Source: Brettanomyces bruxellensis (lineage: Eukaryota > Ascomycota > Pichiomycetes > Pichiales > Pichiaceae). Taken from it: a stretch of 64,000 nt of DNA. Made by a program: the position numbers and the translations under genes. The stretch's first letter is position 1. Each line of letters opens with the position of its first letter. This document shows, one piece after another, positions 11,321 through 20,544 of this stretch. The stretch spans positions 377,001-441,000 of the forward strand of contig NC_054690.1 of assembly GCF_011074885.1 (NCBI RefSeq), in the 5' to 3' direction. The notes below the pieces were generated by a model. That model was given only the letters and a program-made list of their open reading frames with translations. It did not search any database and was not told the origin of the DNA.

Positions 11321-12304
11321 TTATTCTTCCTTCTTCTCACCATTGCCCTTTGTAGTAGTCTCTGCTTTATCCTCTTCATCATCACTATCATCATCCCAGC
11401 TGAAATCGTCCTCATCTTCTTCAGCCGTCTTCTCAAGCAGCAGCTTTCTTTTTTTCTCGTCTTGTATGATTTTCTTTCTACTGCTAAAGTAGCATTTCAA
11501 AAAGAATGATCCATCCATCTTTCCTGGAACCAGTTCTTGTTGTATCTTTTTTAATGGACTGTCTTCAGAAGAAAGCTGCTTATCAGCCTCTTGCTTTTCT
11601 TCCTCGGTAAGAATGTACTTTTCAATTTCCTTCTTGGAGTTGTTAAGCGCCTGTTCGTAAGGCTCTATACTCACTTGCAATTCATGAAGTTGTGCCTCTA
11701 CACGACTACTCGCAAGACCCTTCGGAACATTAAAGAGAATATCCGATTGTGACCCGTTTGCTTGCTGTTGGATGTTTTTCTGCCCAAGAGAGCTTGAATT
11801 AGCCTTTTCGGCAATTCCAACCTTGATTCCTGTCTTGGCTTGTAAGAAAGATGTCAACTGTGTGGCATATCCCAGCGTCGTATTCTCAACTTTTTCTAAA
11901 TGCGAATCTAGCTGGTCAAGATACTTGTTTGTATTCGAACCCACATTCTTCAATGCCTGCGTAGATTTCTGCTTCAAAGAATCTATGTTATCATTATTTA
12001 TGTTTAATCCTGAAAGTTGTGTCGATAACTTACTGCTTAGTGTCTCCCTAGTCTTGTTGATATTCTCACTGAGTCCTTTCCCAGTTTCCGACATCTTTTT
12101 TTGCAGCTCTGCATTTTGTGGAATACTGCTCTGTATGGTTTTAAAGAAGTTGTTGAACGTACTCCATCCTTTTTTTGTATTTTGTTCCACGTTGCTGTAC
12201 ACTTTTTCCACAGTGCTGCTAATATCTGTCACTGCTTTATCTGTTTTGGCATCAGCATGACTAGATTTAGCACCTTGCTCTATTTCTGGATCATAGAACT
12301 CCAT
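11321..12304 (-). CDS. DOS2: BSD-domain protein Dos2
   Basis: The first ATG (12304) gives 327 residues beginning MEFYDPEIEQ; the frame runs further upstream but only to a TTG, so I use the ATG. Most of the protein is polar and helical, with predicted coiled-coil character. Near residues 245-285 lies a BSD-like segment (ELVPGKMDGSFFLKCYF), and the C-terminus is strongly acidic with a final Lys/Glu tail. S. cerevisiae Dos2 has a similar layout and is of poorly defined function, linked by name to ubiquitin homeostasis. The gene is divergent from OCA6, 323 bases apart, and sits next to DOA4, exactly as YDR067C-YDR068W-YDR069C. That synteny carries much of the identification. Confidence 0.8.
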   Translation of the reverse strand: MEFYDPEIEQGAKSSHADAKTDKAVTDISSTVEKVYSNVEQNTKKGWSTFNNFFKTIQSSIPQNAELQKKMSETGKGLSENINKTRETLSSKLSTQLSGLNINNDNIDSLKQKSTQALKNVGSNTNKYLDQLDSHLEKVENTTLGYATQLTSFLQAKTGIKVGIAEKANSSSLGQKNIQQQANGSQSDILFNVPKGLASSRVEAQLHELQVSIEPYEQALNNSKKEIEKYILTEEEKQEADKQLSSEDSPLKKIQQELVPGKMDGSFFLKCYFSSRKKIIQDEKKRKLLLEKTAEEDEDDFSWDDDSDDEEDKAETTTKGNGEKKEE

Positions 12305-12627
12305 TGGGGAAATTTTGTCAAGTAACAATGTTAAATATCTTGAAATTACAGCCAAAATGTCATATATATGTATTGGTATAGATATCGAACATATCGCTGT
12401 TCTTAATACTGTCTTCCTGGTCCGAGGAAAAAATATAAGTAAAAATAAAAATAAAATGAATTAAATCGGAATGAAACCAAAATAATTTAACCAGGAATTA
12501 AGTATATTCATGAAAGGACCAACCAATAAGCTGACATACAAAAACTCATATATTTTCCTGAGAGTCTCTCATACACTTTATTTCCGTTAAGTTCATAGAG
12601 ACAAAAGATAGCTGGTTAGTCTGCAAA
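12305..12627. promoter_or_regulatory. Shared DOS2/OCA6 divergent promoter
   Basis: A 323-base divergent spacer with AT-rich stretches (TCATATATATG near 12359). The same divergent pair exists in S. cerevisiae (YDR067C/YDR068W). No recognisable factor site was found. Confidence 0.5.
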
Positions 12628-13236
12628 ATGTCAACAGAGAAGATTCCGCCGGCTCTGGTACCCCCTATTAAATTTTCAAAGATCGAACCCAGTCTTTCAA
12701 GAGGAGCGTATCCAAGACCCATAAACTATCCATATTTGGAAACGTTACACTTGAAAACAATGATTGCCCTCGTACCATATCCAATCACCATGGAAACAGA
12801 CTCCTCCCTTACCCAATTCTGTATTCAGCACAATATAGATCTCGTTCATATCGCAACAGACAAAAATGCAAAGGATAAGGGTAAAAATAGAGACGTGCCT
12901 ATAGATCACAACCAGGTACTTCAAGTTCTCCAGATCCTCATCTGTGCGGAAAACAATCCAATCTTCATCTTTTGCAATAATGGAGGACAAGTGTCTTCAT
13001 TGGTGGTGGCATGTCTACGCAGAATCCAGCTTTGGAGTTCCGTGTCCATCTACAACGAGTTTGTAAACTTTAGTACAACAATTAATCATAACGATCGAGC
13101 ATTTATAGAGAATTTCAAGGCCGAGATCAAGTTCCCTAAAAAGAATGAAAGGGTCAGCTGGCTTTGGAATGGTCTCAGCAGAAATATAACAGAGAAACAC
13201 CCTCATCTACGTTTTGCCACTTTCCCCGATGAGTGA
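12628..13236 (+). CDS. OCA6: Oca6-type atypical dual-specificity phosphatase
   Basis: 202 residues of the Siw14/Oca family. The start is family-typical (LVPPIKFSKIEPSLSRGAYP). The pattern WSSVSIYNEFVNFS followed by RAFIENF matches the Oca6 branch. The phosphatase loop reads FCNNGGQVSSLV: the Cys is present, but the arginine expected six residues later is Ser, so catalysis by the usual mechanism is unlikely. From memory, S. cerevisiae Oca6 also lacks this Arg, which suggests an old pseudophosphatase acting in the Oca complex (linked to inositol pyrophosphate turnover through Siw14). Position beside DOS2 supports the call. Confidence 0.88.
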   Translation: MSTEKIPPALVPPIKFSKIEPSLSRGAYPRPINYPYLETLHLKTMIALVPYPITMETDSSLTQFCIQHNIDLVHIATDKNAKDKGKNRDVPIDHNQVLQVLQILICAENNPIFIFCNNGGQVSSLVVACLRRIQLWSSVSIYNEFVNFSTTINHNDRAFIENFKAEIKFPKKNERVSWLWNGLSRNITEKHPHLRFATFPDE

Positions 13237-13270
13237 TCAACCCATCGGCGGAAATTCAGCCACTCTTCCT

Positions 13271-14518
13271 TCAATCAAACAGCATGCCTGCTGCTAGATC
13301 CACGTTATTGTTGGTTTGAATCAATGCAAGCTCTGCCTGCTTGCGATCAAATCCCATTGCAACCAACTGTTCGACTTTCTTTGGATCAGCATTCACTCGT
13401 TTCGAAACTTTCGGAGCTTTTGCTGGCTTTTTCACTCCAGACTGGGGCTTAAATCCACTATTCGGACTAAACAAATTGCTTCCAAAGGATCCCGCACTTT
13501 CTGGATTGCCATCTGATATGTCGGGACATTCAGATTCAGGAAGAAATAAGGTTTCCGCCTCACCCATGATCAATTTGTTTTGTTTTAAGTCAATTATAGC
13601 CTGAAATCTTCGAAGCATGTCCAATCCAAGCAACATCGGCACATTGGGCGAAGGAACAATAGTAAAACTGCATGAAAAGTACGAGTTTTCTATTTTCAAG
13701 CTTGCAGAGTGCACTCGTCCTTCGATTTTGGCGAATCCAACACCTCTGGCCTCTCCATGGAATCTTTTGTCGATCAATCTGCTTATTCCACACTTCTCGG
13801 CCAATTCAGGAGTCATAATCGTCATTTGTGCACCTGAATCAACAAATGCCTTCACTGGAAACCCGTTAACCTCGCAGTTTATATATAGCATGTGCACTTT
13901 GGTAAACGTTTCTGGTGTTTCTTCCATAGCAGTCCTCATATTCTCGTCGATAGCCTGCTGTCTAATAATTTCTAAGATCTTCTTTTGGCTTTCTGCACTA
14001 TCTGGATTGTTGTAAACCTGCTGTAGTTTATGTCTCTCCTCTAATTCTCGTTTGAAGCTTTGCTTTGATATCTTCACCATCTCTTCTTTAAACTTATTCT
14101 TATCATTCAACACATTTCTTAGTGCCGGGTCAATCTGCATTTGCATCGATGGGTTACTGAGCATTTGCTGCCTTGTTTTCTCGATTTGCTCACTCATATA
14201 TGGGGAATCCAGCATTTTATCTGGATTCATCTGCGAAGAAGATTCAATTGCTGGCTCGTTGATATTAGAATTTGGAATATTGTAAGTAGTCTTTCTAAGA
14301 ATTAAAAGCGTATCCTCTTCCAATTTCCAGTCTGATAAAACCTTTACAGTTGGAGATCTCAACGGTAGCTCCTTGTTATCATAAAGGAGAACTTGATCTT
14401 TAGATGGAATCTGAGTTTCGGACTCCAAATAGGCAAGAAAATCATCGATCTCGAAATCTCCCGGAAGTTCTATATTCAATATTTGCTCTGTTCCCTCAAC
14501 GGTGATAGTTAAATTCAT
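13271..14518 (-). CDS. DDI1: Ddi1: UBL - retroviral-protease-like - UBA shuttle protein
   Basis: The ATG at 14518 gives 415 residues (S. cerevisiae 428); the frame continues upstream only to a TTG. An N-terminal ubiquitin-like domain (MNLTITVEG, residues 1-75) is followed by a helical region. The aspartyl-protease fold has Asp227 in FVDSGAQMT and the hydrophobic MLLGLDML. A C-terminal UBA domain (about 375-414, VEQLVAMGFDRKQAELAL) ends the protein. Ddi1 delivers or cleaves ubiquitinated proteins at the proteasome and responds to DNA damage. It is divergent from MAG1 with a 509-base shared spacer, as in S. cerevisiae, where the two genes are co-induced. All three domains are intact. Confidence 0.96.
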   Translation of the reverse strand: MNLTITVEGTEQILNIELPGDFEIDDFLAYLESETQIPSKDQVLLYDNKELPLRSPTVKVLSDWKLEEDTLLILRKTTYNIPNSNINEPAIESSSQMNPDKMLDSPYMSEQIEKTRQQMLSNPSMQMQIDPALRNVLNDKNKFKEEMVKISKQSFKRELEERHKLQQVYNNPDSAESQKKILEIIRQQAIDENMRTAMEETPETFTKVHMLYINCEVNGFPVKAFVDSGAQMTIMTPELAEKCGISRLIDKRFHGEARGVGFAKIEGRVHSASLKIENSYFSCSFTIVPSPNVPMLLGLDMLRRFQAIIDLKQNKLIMGEAETLFLPESECPDISDGNPESAGSFGSNLFSPNSGFKPQSGVKKPAKAPKVSKRVNADPKKVEQLVAMGFDRKQAELALIQTNNNVDLAAGMLFD

Positions 14519-15027
14519 GGTGATAATGACAATTGTTGGCAAGTATCTACTGAAATTTTGCTCTTTTTCACTTGCAGTCCCTTTACAGCGTAAAGAATGA
14601 CAGTGGGAACTCTCTGTCTCTTATATATGCTGTATTTTCATGTTATCGAGGGCCAACTGGCCTCCATTGTTCCTTTGCCCGCTATGCTTTTATTATTTAT
14701 TTTTATTTTTTTTTTGACCTTGAGCTCTTCAATTAAGAATTTGCCTAGGAATTTATTTATTATTATCTTCTCTGGAGTTCTTTTATCTTCCACAGATCTA
14801 TCTACAGATTGATGTTTACCTGAATGTAAAATTTAGTCTAATTAGAAATCTTGAATTTGAGCTTCATATGATACTTGTATATTAGCAAATACAGTGTGTC
14901 ATTAAATAAATGTGTCTGCAAACTCATTATCGAATCCCTCATCTTTTTTTTCACTTTTTTTCTCCCACGATGCTTTTGCCACAGTCCTTATCTGCATTAC
15001 ACTTTCAAGGTGTCTGTCTTTCCATAA
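14519..15027. promoter_or_regulatory. Shared DDI1/MAG1 bidirectional promoter
   Basis: A 509-base divergent spacer with a T-rich stretch (14690-14716) and an Rpn4-like site listed separately. S. cerevisiae MAG1 and DDI1 also share one damage-inducible intergenic region. Confidence 0.6.
14974..14983 (-). promoter_or_regulatory. Rpn4 (PACE)-like site TTTTGCCACA
   Basis: Read on the minus strand this is TGTGGCAAAA, one base off the PACE consensus GGTGGCAAA and with the GTGGCAAA core intact. It lies about 45 bases upstream of the MAG1 start. Rpn4 has been reported to link MAG1 and proteasome gene expression in S. cerevisiae through such a site. Confidence 0.5.
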
Positions 15028-16014
15028 ATGGTAAAGAGAACAATAAAAAGGATTATTGCCGAGCAAAATGTATCTACAAAGGCTAAAAGGGCAAAAGTGA
15101 GCCAACCCGCTCCAAAATCCATTACCCTGAAGTTTTACCCTTTGACAAATAGTAAGATAAGAGAACCAATACAGCTGCCAAAAATATATCTTGATACGCA
15201 CACAGAGACATTCATTGATGGTCTAAAATTTATTGTGGACAAAGATCCCGGTCTATATTCTTTTCTTACTGATAATAAGGCCTTTGGAATATGCCTAAAG
15301 AATTCAGATAAAGAAAATGATGTTGGTGTAATGAATGGGTTTACTAGAGTGAGAGAATTGAACTTTTACTTTGAGAAACTCGCGGGCGGTCTTATTTCAC
15401 AGCAAATCAGTGGACATGCTGCTGCTGCTATCCGTAAGAAGATTGTTGGTGGGCTTTGCAATGATGGAGAAGAATTTCCTAGTCCGGAAACTTTTTACCA
15501 ACACACAGAAGAAGAATTGAGGGTGTTTGGTCTTTCGCATAGGAAGGCTGAATATATAAGAAGGCTTTCCAAAGCATTTATGTCTGACATCGAACTTGAT
15601 GAAATTGATGAAGGCATCCAGTTCAGTCCGTCATATTTTGAGAACATCGATGATGCATCCTTGAGGGTCGATTTGGAAAAATTTAAAGGCATCGGTCCGT
15701 GGTCCTCCTCCATGTTTACAATGTTTGCACTGGAAAGACTGGATATTTTTGAACCTGGGGATTTAGGTATTAGAAGAGGGTTTACACAGTTTCTTAAAAA
15801 GAGGCCAGCATTAGAGAAAGAGGCTCGAGAACTTCTTGACAACGGTGTCATTCCAAGGACAAAGAAAGTCAGTAGAAACAAGAAGAAAGATAAGTACATC
15901 AGTGATGTTGATTTGATGAATGTGATTGCTGATCAATTCAAACCCTACAGAACAATTTTCATGCTTCTTCTATGGAGAATAAGCGATACTAGCGTTGAAG
16001 CAATGTCTAGGTGA
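15028..16014 (+). CDS. MAG1: DNA-3-methyladenine glycosylase (HhH-GPD family)
   Basis: 328 residues; S. cerevisiae Mag1 has 296. The core has LISQQISGHAAAAI, the helix-hairpin-helix FKGIGPWSSSMF, and the catalytic Asp245 in EPGDLGIRRGF. Mag1 excises alkylated purines to start base-excision repair in the nucleus. The N-terminus carries a basic stretch (KAKRAKVSQ) that could be a nuclear signal. Between the GPD aspartate and the C-terminal helix sits a Lys-rich insertion (RTKKVSRNKKKDK) that accounts for part of the extra length. The gene is divergent from DDI1. Identification is firm from the catalytic motif and synteny. Confidence 0.95.
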   Translation: MVKRTIKRIIAEQNVSTKAKRAKVSQPAPKSITLKFYPLTNSKIREPIQLPKIYLDTHTETFIDGLKFIVDKDPGLYSFLTDNKAFGICLKNSDKENDVGVMNGFTRVRELNFYFEKLAGGLISQQISGHAAAAIRKKIVGGLCNDGEEFPSPETFYQHTEEELRVFGLSHRKAEYIRRLSKAFMSDIELDEIDEGIQFSPSYFENIDDASLRVDLEKFKGIGPWSSSMFTMFALERLDIFEPGDLGIRRGFTQFLKKRPALEKEARELLDNGVIPRTKKVSRNKKKDKYISDVDLMNVIADQFKPYRTIFMLLLWRISDTSVEAMSR

Positions 16015-16170
16015 CTGTCACCCAGATTTTCTCCAGATAGAATTATGTTTACTTACCTACGCACTTTTATATTTTATCTTCAATTACTTTTTCTTTTCCG
16101 GTATCTTCATTTATTAGTGTTTACCATCATCTTTGCCTAATGTACAAAATTCACACGGATGTGTCCATTT

Positions 16171-16452
16171 CTAAAAATCCGGTCCGTCTCCTCCTGGAAC
16201 AAGCATTGCAAGATTCCTCGATGATAGAAGCATCTTAGATTTTTTTGACACCACTTTTTTCGAAACGTCATACTCTGTCACATCACTCAACACTATATTA
16301 ACGAAATCATCGAATCCTTCTAAGGTCCCCACGAATTCGTGAAAATCAGACATGATTGCCCATATTTTTGTACCAATGCTCTTATCAATAAGTTCTAACG
16401 GTAGAATTTGTGGCACTTCCGTGTCCTGTGTTTCCTTGTTTTCAGCCGACAT
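16171..16452 (-). CDS. LSM5: U6 snRNA-associated Sm-like protein LSm5
   Basis: The ATG at 16452 gives 93 residues, the same as S. cerevisiae Lsm5; the frame upstream begins only at a TTG. The Sm1 motif ([36 protein letters not shown]) and the Sm2-type end ([10 protein letters not shown]) are clear. LSm5 is one subunit of the Lsm1-7 ring in cytoplasmic mRNA decay and the Lsm2-8 ring that binds U6. It converges with MAG1, about 155 bases between stops. In S. cerevisiae LSM5 (YER146W) is also close to MAG1-DDI1-UBP5. Confidence 0.96.
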   Translation of the reverse strand: MSAENKETQDTEVPQILPLELIDKSIGTKIWAIMSDFHEFVGTLEGFDDFVNIVLSDVTEYDVSKKVVSKKSKMLLSSRNLAMLVPGGDGPDF

Positions 16453-17179
16453 ATCTGTTTGATCAAACCTGAGTTCTGCGTTTATATTTGTCTCTAATTT
16501 AAATGGACGAAGCAATAATGCGGTATTAATAGAAAATGATGGATATGGTTACAGATTCACAAAGCACGAAATATTTCGCAATCAAACTACTTTTTTTTTA
16601 TCTCCGTATTTTTTCTTCGGTAAAACTTACTTGGTATGGTGGGTGACAATTGGTAATTGTGGATTAATTAATGCGTTTAGCCTTTTATATTCATGGGTTC
16701 AATATCCAACGTCACAGATTTAAAGTACTTAACTAATTCATGACATGTCGGAATGAACGCATTATTTATTTGTCGTCTATTCTTGTCTGAAAATGGTCAA
16801 GCCCTCTGATCATATGTTTAATCCTTACACTAGAAACCGACGGGCGGTGGTACATCTGGGGATTTCAAATGGAGGAAAAAAAAATAAAAATAAAATAAAA
16901 AAAACTCGTCCGTCAGAGCAAGGGGAAAGAAGATTCAGAAATAATAATACTCGCACGAGTTCATTTCCTCTTGAATCTACACCTTTCCAAACCTAAGTCA
17001 TCCATCTTACGCTCATTCTTTTTCTGGAGAATTTCCTGTTTTAAAGGTTTTATACCCTAACAAGCATATTTGGTACACTATCATAGACACTGAATAAAGT
17101 ACCGGGCATTTTTTCCATCGTCCTACCTATTCTTATTTTATCATTATAATTATATCAGTCCGAATCACTAAATTGCAAT
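16453..17179. promoter_or_regulatory. LSM5/PAA1 divergent spacer
   Basis: A 727-base AT-rich divergent spacer with an A-rich run (16877-16903). A 67-codon ORF inside it has no sign of being coding. No RNA gene recognised. Confidence 0.4.
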
Positions 17180-18022
17180 ATGTCACAAGCAGCAACTGCA
17201 GGAGCCAGCAACTCAACAGTCCATGCTCAATCGAATGAACAAAAGCCATTAAAGCAAAGACCACAGCATCTCTGTATAAGGCCTCTGACGATATATGATC
17301 TTGTTCAAGTAGAAAAACTTGAAGAAAGTGCATTTGATGATGCCGAGAGGGCCGACAGGGAGAAACTCAAGTACAGGCTAACTGTATGTCCAGAACTCTG
17401 TTCCGGTTTATTCATCCGTGAGTTCGAGGACATTTCTTCCGAGGCATTGGAACAGCAAAAGCATAAAGCCGAGATCGAGCTTAAGGGCAAGAAGTTGAAC
17501 AAAGAAAAAAAGCTTGGAAACCATAAAGAAGAAGATGATGATGACAGTGATGAAGAAAGCGAGGATGAGGATTTCATACTTCCGCCTCCTAGGTCTACCG
17601 TGAAGAAGGAGACCCTTATTGGTCACGTGATAGGTACAAAAATTTATGATAACAGAATAACAGAGAGGTCTATGGCAATTCCAAAGCTCACCAAGGATGA
17701 CTTACCAGATCCTTCCGTTCCTGGAAACAGCAAGGTGGGACATGTTGAGGGATCACGTATCATTGGTATTCATTCTGTTGTCATAGATCAGCATTACAGA
17801 GGTTTGAAGCTAGGATCACTTCTCTTGAAAGATTATCTCCAGAAGATGAACCAGCAATGTGTTGCAGACAAAGTTGTTTTAATTGCCAAGCAGAAGTTAG
17901 TTCCCTTCTACAAGAGTGTCGAGTTCGTTGACGATGGTATTAGTGATTGTAAATATGCTGGTGTTGAGTGGCACGATCTCCATTGTGTTCTCACACACCA
18001 AGAGGATGATGAAGATATGTAA
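17180..18022 (+). CDS. PAA1: Polyamine/arylalkylamine N-acetyltransferase (GNAT) with acidic insertion
   Basis: 280 residues, against 191 in S. cerevisiae Paa1. The match to Paa1 is clear on both sides of an insertion: LCIRPLTIYDLVQVEKLE and CPELCSGLFIREFE before, KKETLIGHVIGTKI and IGIHSVVIDQHYRG after. The acetyl-CoA loop is YRGLKLGSLLL near residue 212. The insertion (about 85-145) is Lys-rich, then a run of Asp/Glu/Ser, then PPP. It lies between the first strands of the GNAT fold, where a loop is expected. Paa1 acetylates polyamines and arylalkylamines using acetyl-CoA. PAA1 (YDR071C) is close to DOA4 in S. cerevisiae, which supports the block described in the summary. Confidence 0.9.
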   Translation: MSQAATAGASNSTVHAQSNEQKPLKQRPQHLCIRPLTIYDLVQVEKLEESAFDDAERADREKLKYRLTVCPELCSGLFIREFEDISSEALEQQKHKAEIELKGKKLNKEKKLGNHKEEDDDDSDEESEDEDFILPPPRSTVKKETLIGHVIGTKIYDNRITERSMAIPKLTKDDLPDPSVPGNSKVGHVEGSRIIGIHSVVIDQHYRGLKLGSLLLKDYLQKMNQQCVADKVVLIAKQKLVPFYKSVEFVDDGISDCKYAGVEWHDLHCVLTHQEDDEDM

Positions 18023-18549
18023 TTGCGACGAAATTCTTACATTAGGGATTTTTTTTTTGTTGTTTTTTATAATACATATCCGTTCATCCATCAATCTCTA
18101 TTACTGAGCTTCTGTACTTTATGATTTTCACTGTGTTAAGGTCATTCCTCGTTGGCTCATCTGCTTGTCTTTTTATTCTCGATGCTTCTCCTTTTTTATC
18201 TTTTTCCTCTATTTTATTGTTGTTTTTCTTTCTTCCTTCTGGTCCTTCCGGGTGCCTCTATTTTTTAAACTTGTTATATGATATGTATTGTGGGCGATGG
18301 ATTGTTTTTCTTGTTGTCAATATAGCAAACAGTATAAATGTGATTCATTAATGTTTAATGTTGCCAATGCCGAATGTATTTTATGCAATCCGCTCTCAAT
18401 GGAATAAATAAAAGCGCGGACTGTAGATGATCCAGATCTGTCTATATTTACCTTTTTTCCTTCCTAAATATACCTTTAACAATGCTTGGTTAATTCAAGA
18501 TGATCAGTAATATGATTTTTATCGGTAGGCTATATGTTAGAAAATATAT
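18023..18549. other. Spacer after PAA1
   Basis: 527 bases between tandem plus-strand genes, T-rich and without a supported gene or RNA. Confidence 0.4.
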
Positions 18550-20364
18550 ATGTCACAGTATCAGTACGATTTGAATCTTCTAATACAGAATAGATCGACC
18601 ATATTATCGGATCTTGATGACTTTTCTTTCAGTCCATCCAAGAAAACAATCTGGTTAGAAAATATCTTTTCCGGTTATACGCTAGTCAAGTTTCTTCTAC
18701 ATTTTCATTTTCCCTCCACCGGAATTAAAGTTATTGATGATCTTCCTCATACATACTATAAGGAATTGGGAGTCAGACATGTTTTAACAAGTGATTATAA
18801 CATATTTGGAGACAATCCTTCTGAGAGATCTTATGCTATTTTAATATTTACATCCGGATCCGCTGTTCCATCATTCGACAGTATACTAATTCAGGCCATA
18901 AAAATTAGGGAACACTATAACAAGTTATGTATCGTTGGCCCACTGAACTCCGAGTTCTTTCCAAAAATGTTTAGATCTGATATAACTTGGAATTTTAAGG
19001 CTAGTATACCATCATTGAAAGCATTTGGTAGCTCAAATGGTCTTTTAAAGTTTGATACTACTACCTCTGAATTTATAGGCCGTCTCATTCAAGAAAATAT
19101 TGAGTTTAAGGGTCTTGGGAATACGGTTATTCTCATGTGTGCGGAACTTTGGAATACGATATCTCCTTTGAAAAACGTAATTTTGATAAACAATTGTGAT
19201 GATGTTGATAAGATCATGCCATATAATGAAAATAATGTTCTAGTTGTCGATTCAACGCCATCTGTGTTCAGAAGAATGCTTATGAGGATTTATACTGGAT
19301 CCTTTCCTGTTGCCAGAATACTCATATGCGAGTCTTTACTCCGTACGTATACATTTGATTCACAGTTTGGTTATCATTCGAAATCCATCACTGATAAGCG
19401 TGACTTTGAGATGATCTTGAGCGAATGGAAATCTTTGACTGATAATATACCTTTGGTATCAATTGACATAAAAGTATTTCATCTTGCTTCCAAAAATGAT
19501 CACGACAAACTGAACTTTAAGCCATTACCGTGTACACCGAATACTGCACTTCTCAGCCTGAAATGGGGATTAAAATTCCCACTAAAGCATATCGACCCTG
19601 TGTCCCAGAAGATTTGTTTATATCAATTGTATCTCCTTGGATATGTTGATTCAAGCTTTAAGGAGTACTCAGATGATCATCCATTCTGGAAATTGACTGC
19701 AATTCTTAGTATGAAGCAATTACTTGACCCCATCTGGATTTCTCTTGCTGCCACTATTGATTGTGCTCTTATTGCGGATGATCAGGAAGTAATAGCTCAG
19801 GTTTTGATTTTCGCAGCCTTGATATATTATTGTGACACGACTTCATTTAAGCTTTCGACACTTCTTTACGATATACCAATGGAATACAAAACGGTGGAGA
19901 GCGAAATCCTTTCAATATTGAATTATCTTCACAATTCACCAGACGCCTTACCTTTAAAGGGGAAACTTGATAAAATTGATCGTTTATTTCGAAAGTCTTT
20001 GCATCTAAACACTAACAGTAATGAACAATCATTATCAGATGATCTAACAGAAAAGATAATATCATGTTTTAAGCGGTCTTTTTTTATGAATATTGGTGTT
20101 GTTGGGCTCATAGATGTTGCCGATAATAAAGATTCGATTACTAGAGTACGAATTATGTCACATTCAAAATCTAACATGCATTCGATCCCTAAGCTACATT
20201 TAAAGATTCCTGAATATTTACGTGAATACTATCATACGAATCAATTATTAGCCTGGATTAAGCTATACCAACCTCTTTCTGGCGATAAACAAGTACCATT
20301 CATTGGTTTTAAACTGACAAAATCTGATGTTCTCAGAGCGGAATCATATTACGCGCTTACGTAA
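18550..20364 (+). CDS. Divergent protein resembling the C-terminal half of DEAH/RHA helicases
   Basis: 604 residues that I do not recognise as a named gene. By eye the C-terminal half follows the DEAH-helicase ratchet layout: TPNTALLSLKWGL, then a QKICLYQLYLLGYVD segment like the family's AL-x-x-L-x-x-LGALD, then FWKLTAI followed by LLDPIWISLAA, like LT-x-x-G-x-x-M...LPLDP-x-LAK. A later VVGLIDVAD...VRIMSHSKS stretch resembles the OB-fold with its HPSS motif. The catalytic motifs are absent: no GxxGxGKT, no DExH and no QRxGRxGR. SEFFPKMF near residue 137 resembles the post-SAT stretch. If right, this is an inactive helicase-like scaffold, possibly for RNA processing. It sits between PAA1 and RRS1 with low-GC coding sequence. 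The family call is tentative; the ORF itself is solid. Confidence 0.75.
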   Translation: MSQYQYDLNLLIQNRSTILSDLDDFSFSPSKKTIWLENIFSGYTLVKFLLHFHFPSTGIKVIDDLPHTYYKELGVRHVLTSDYNIFGDNPSERSYAILIFTSGSAVPSFDSILIQAIKIREHYNKLCIVGPLNSEFFPKMFRSDITWNFKASIPSLKAFGSSNGLLKFDTTTSEFIGRLIQENIEFKGLGNTVILMCAELWNTISPLKNVILINNCDDVDKIMPYNENNVLVVDSTPSVFRRMLMRIYTGSFPVARILICESLLRTYTFDSQFGYHSKSITDKRDFEMILSEWKSLTDNIPLVSIDIKVFHLASKNDHDKLNFKPLPCTPNTALLSLKWGLKFPLKHIDPVSQKICLYQLYLLGYVDSSFKEYSDDHPFWKLTAILSMKQLLDPIWISLAATIDCALIADDQEVIAQVLIFAALIYYCDTTSFKLSTLLYDIPMEYKTVESEILSILNYLHNSPDALPLKGKLDKIDRLFRKSLHLNTNSNEQSLSDDLTEKIISCFKRSFFMNIGVVGLIDVADNKDSITRVRIMSHSKSNMHSIPKLHLKIPEYLREYYHTNQLLAWIKLYQPLSGDKQVPFIGFKLTKSDVLRAESYYALT

Positions 20365-20522
20365 TGCGAGAGAACCTAAAAAAAAAATTATAACTGAAAA
20401 TTTGCAAACCTTTGCTTCTGTATATTGATGGCTTTATTCGACCATCATACTTTACTTACTTTCTTACAACGATACAAATACATATCTGGAAGTATTGTAG
20501 AAAAAGGGTTCGTATACACACA

Positions 20523-20544
20523 TATATATATATATATATATATT
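20523..20544 (+). repeat. TA dinucleotide repeat in the RRS1 leader
   Basis: About eleven TA units end four bases before the RRS1 ATG at 20548. It may be length-variable between strains and would be in the mRNA leader or core promoter. Confidence 0.8.

Noticed and set aside
16690..16710. tRNA B-box-like GGGTTCAATATCC
   Set aside because: It does not match GGTTCGANTCC, has no A box at the right distance and no cloverleaf. No other tRNA-like signal was found in any spacer.
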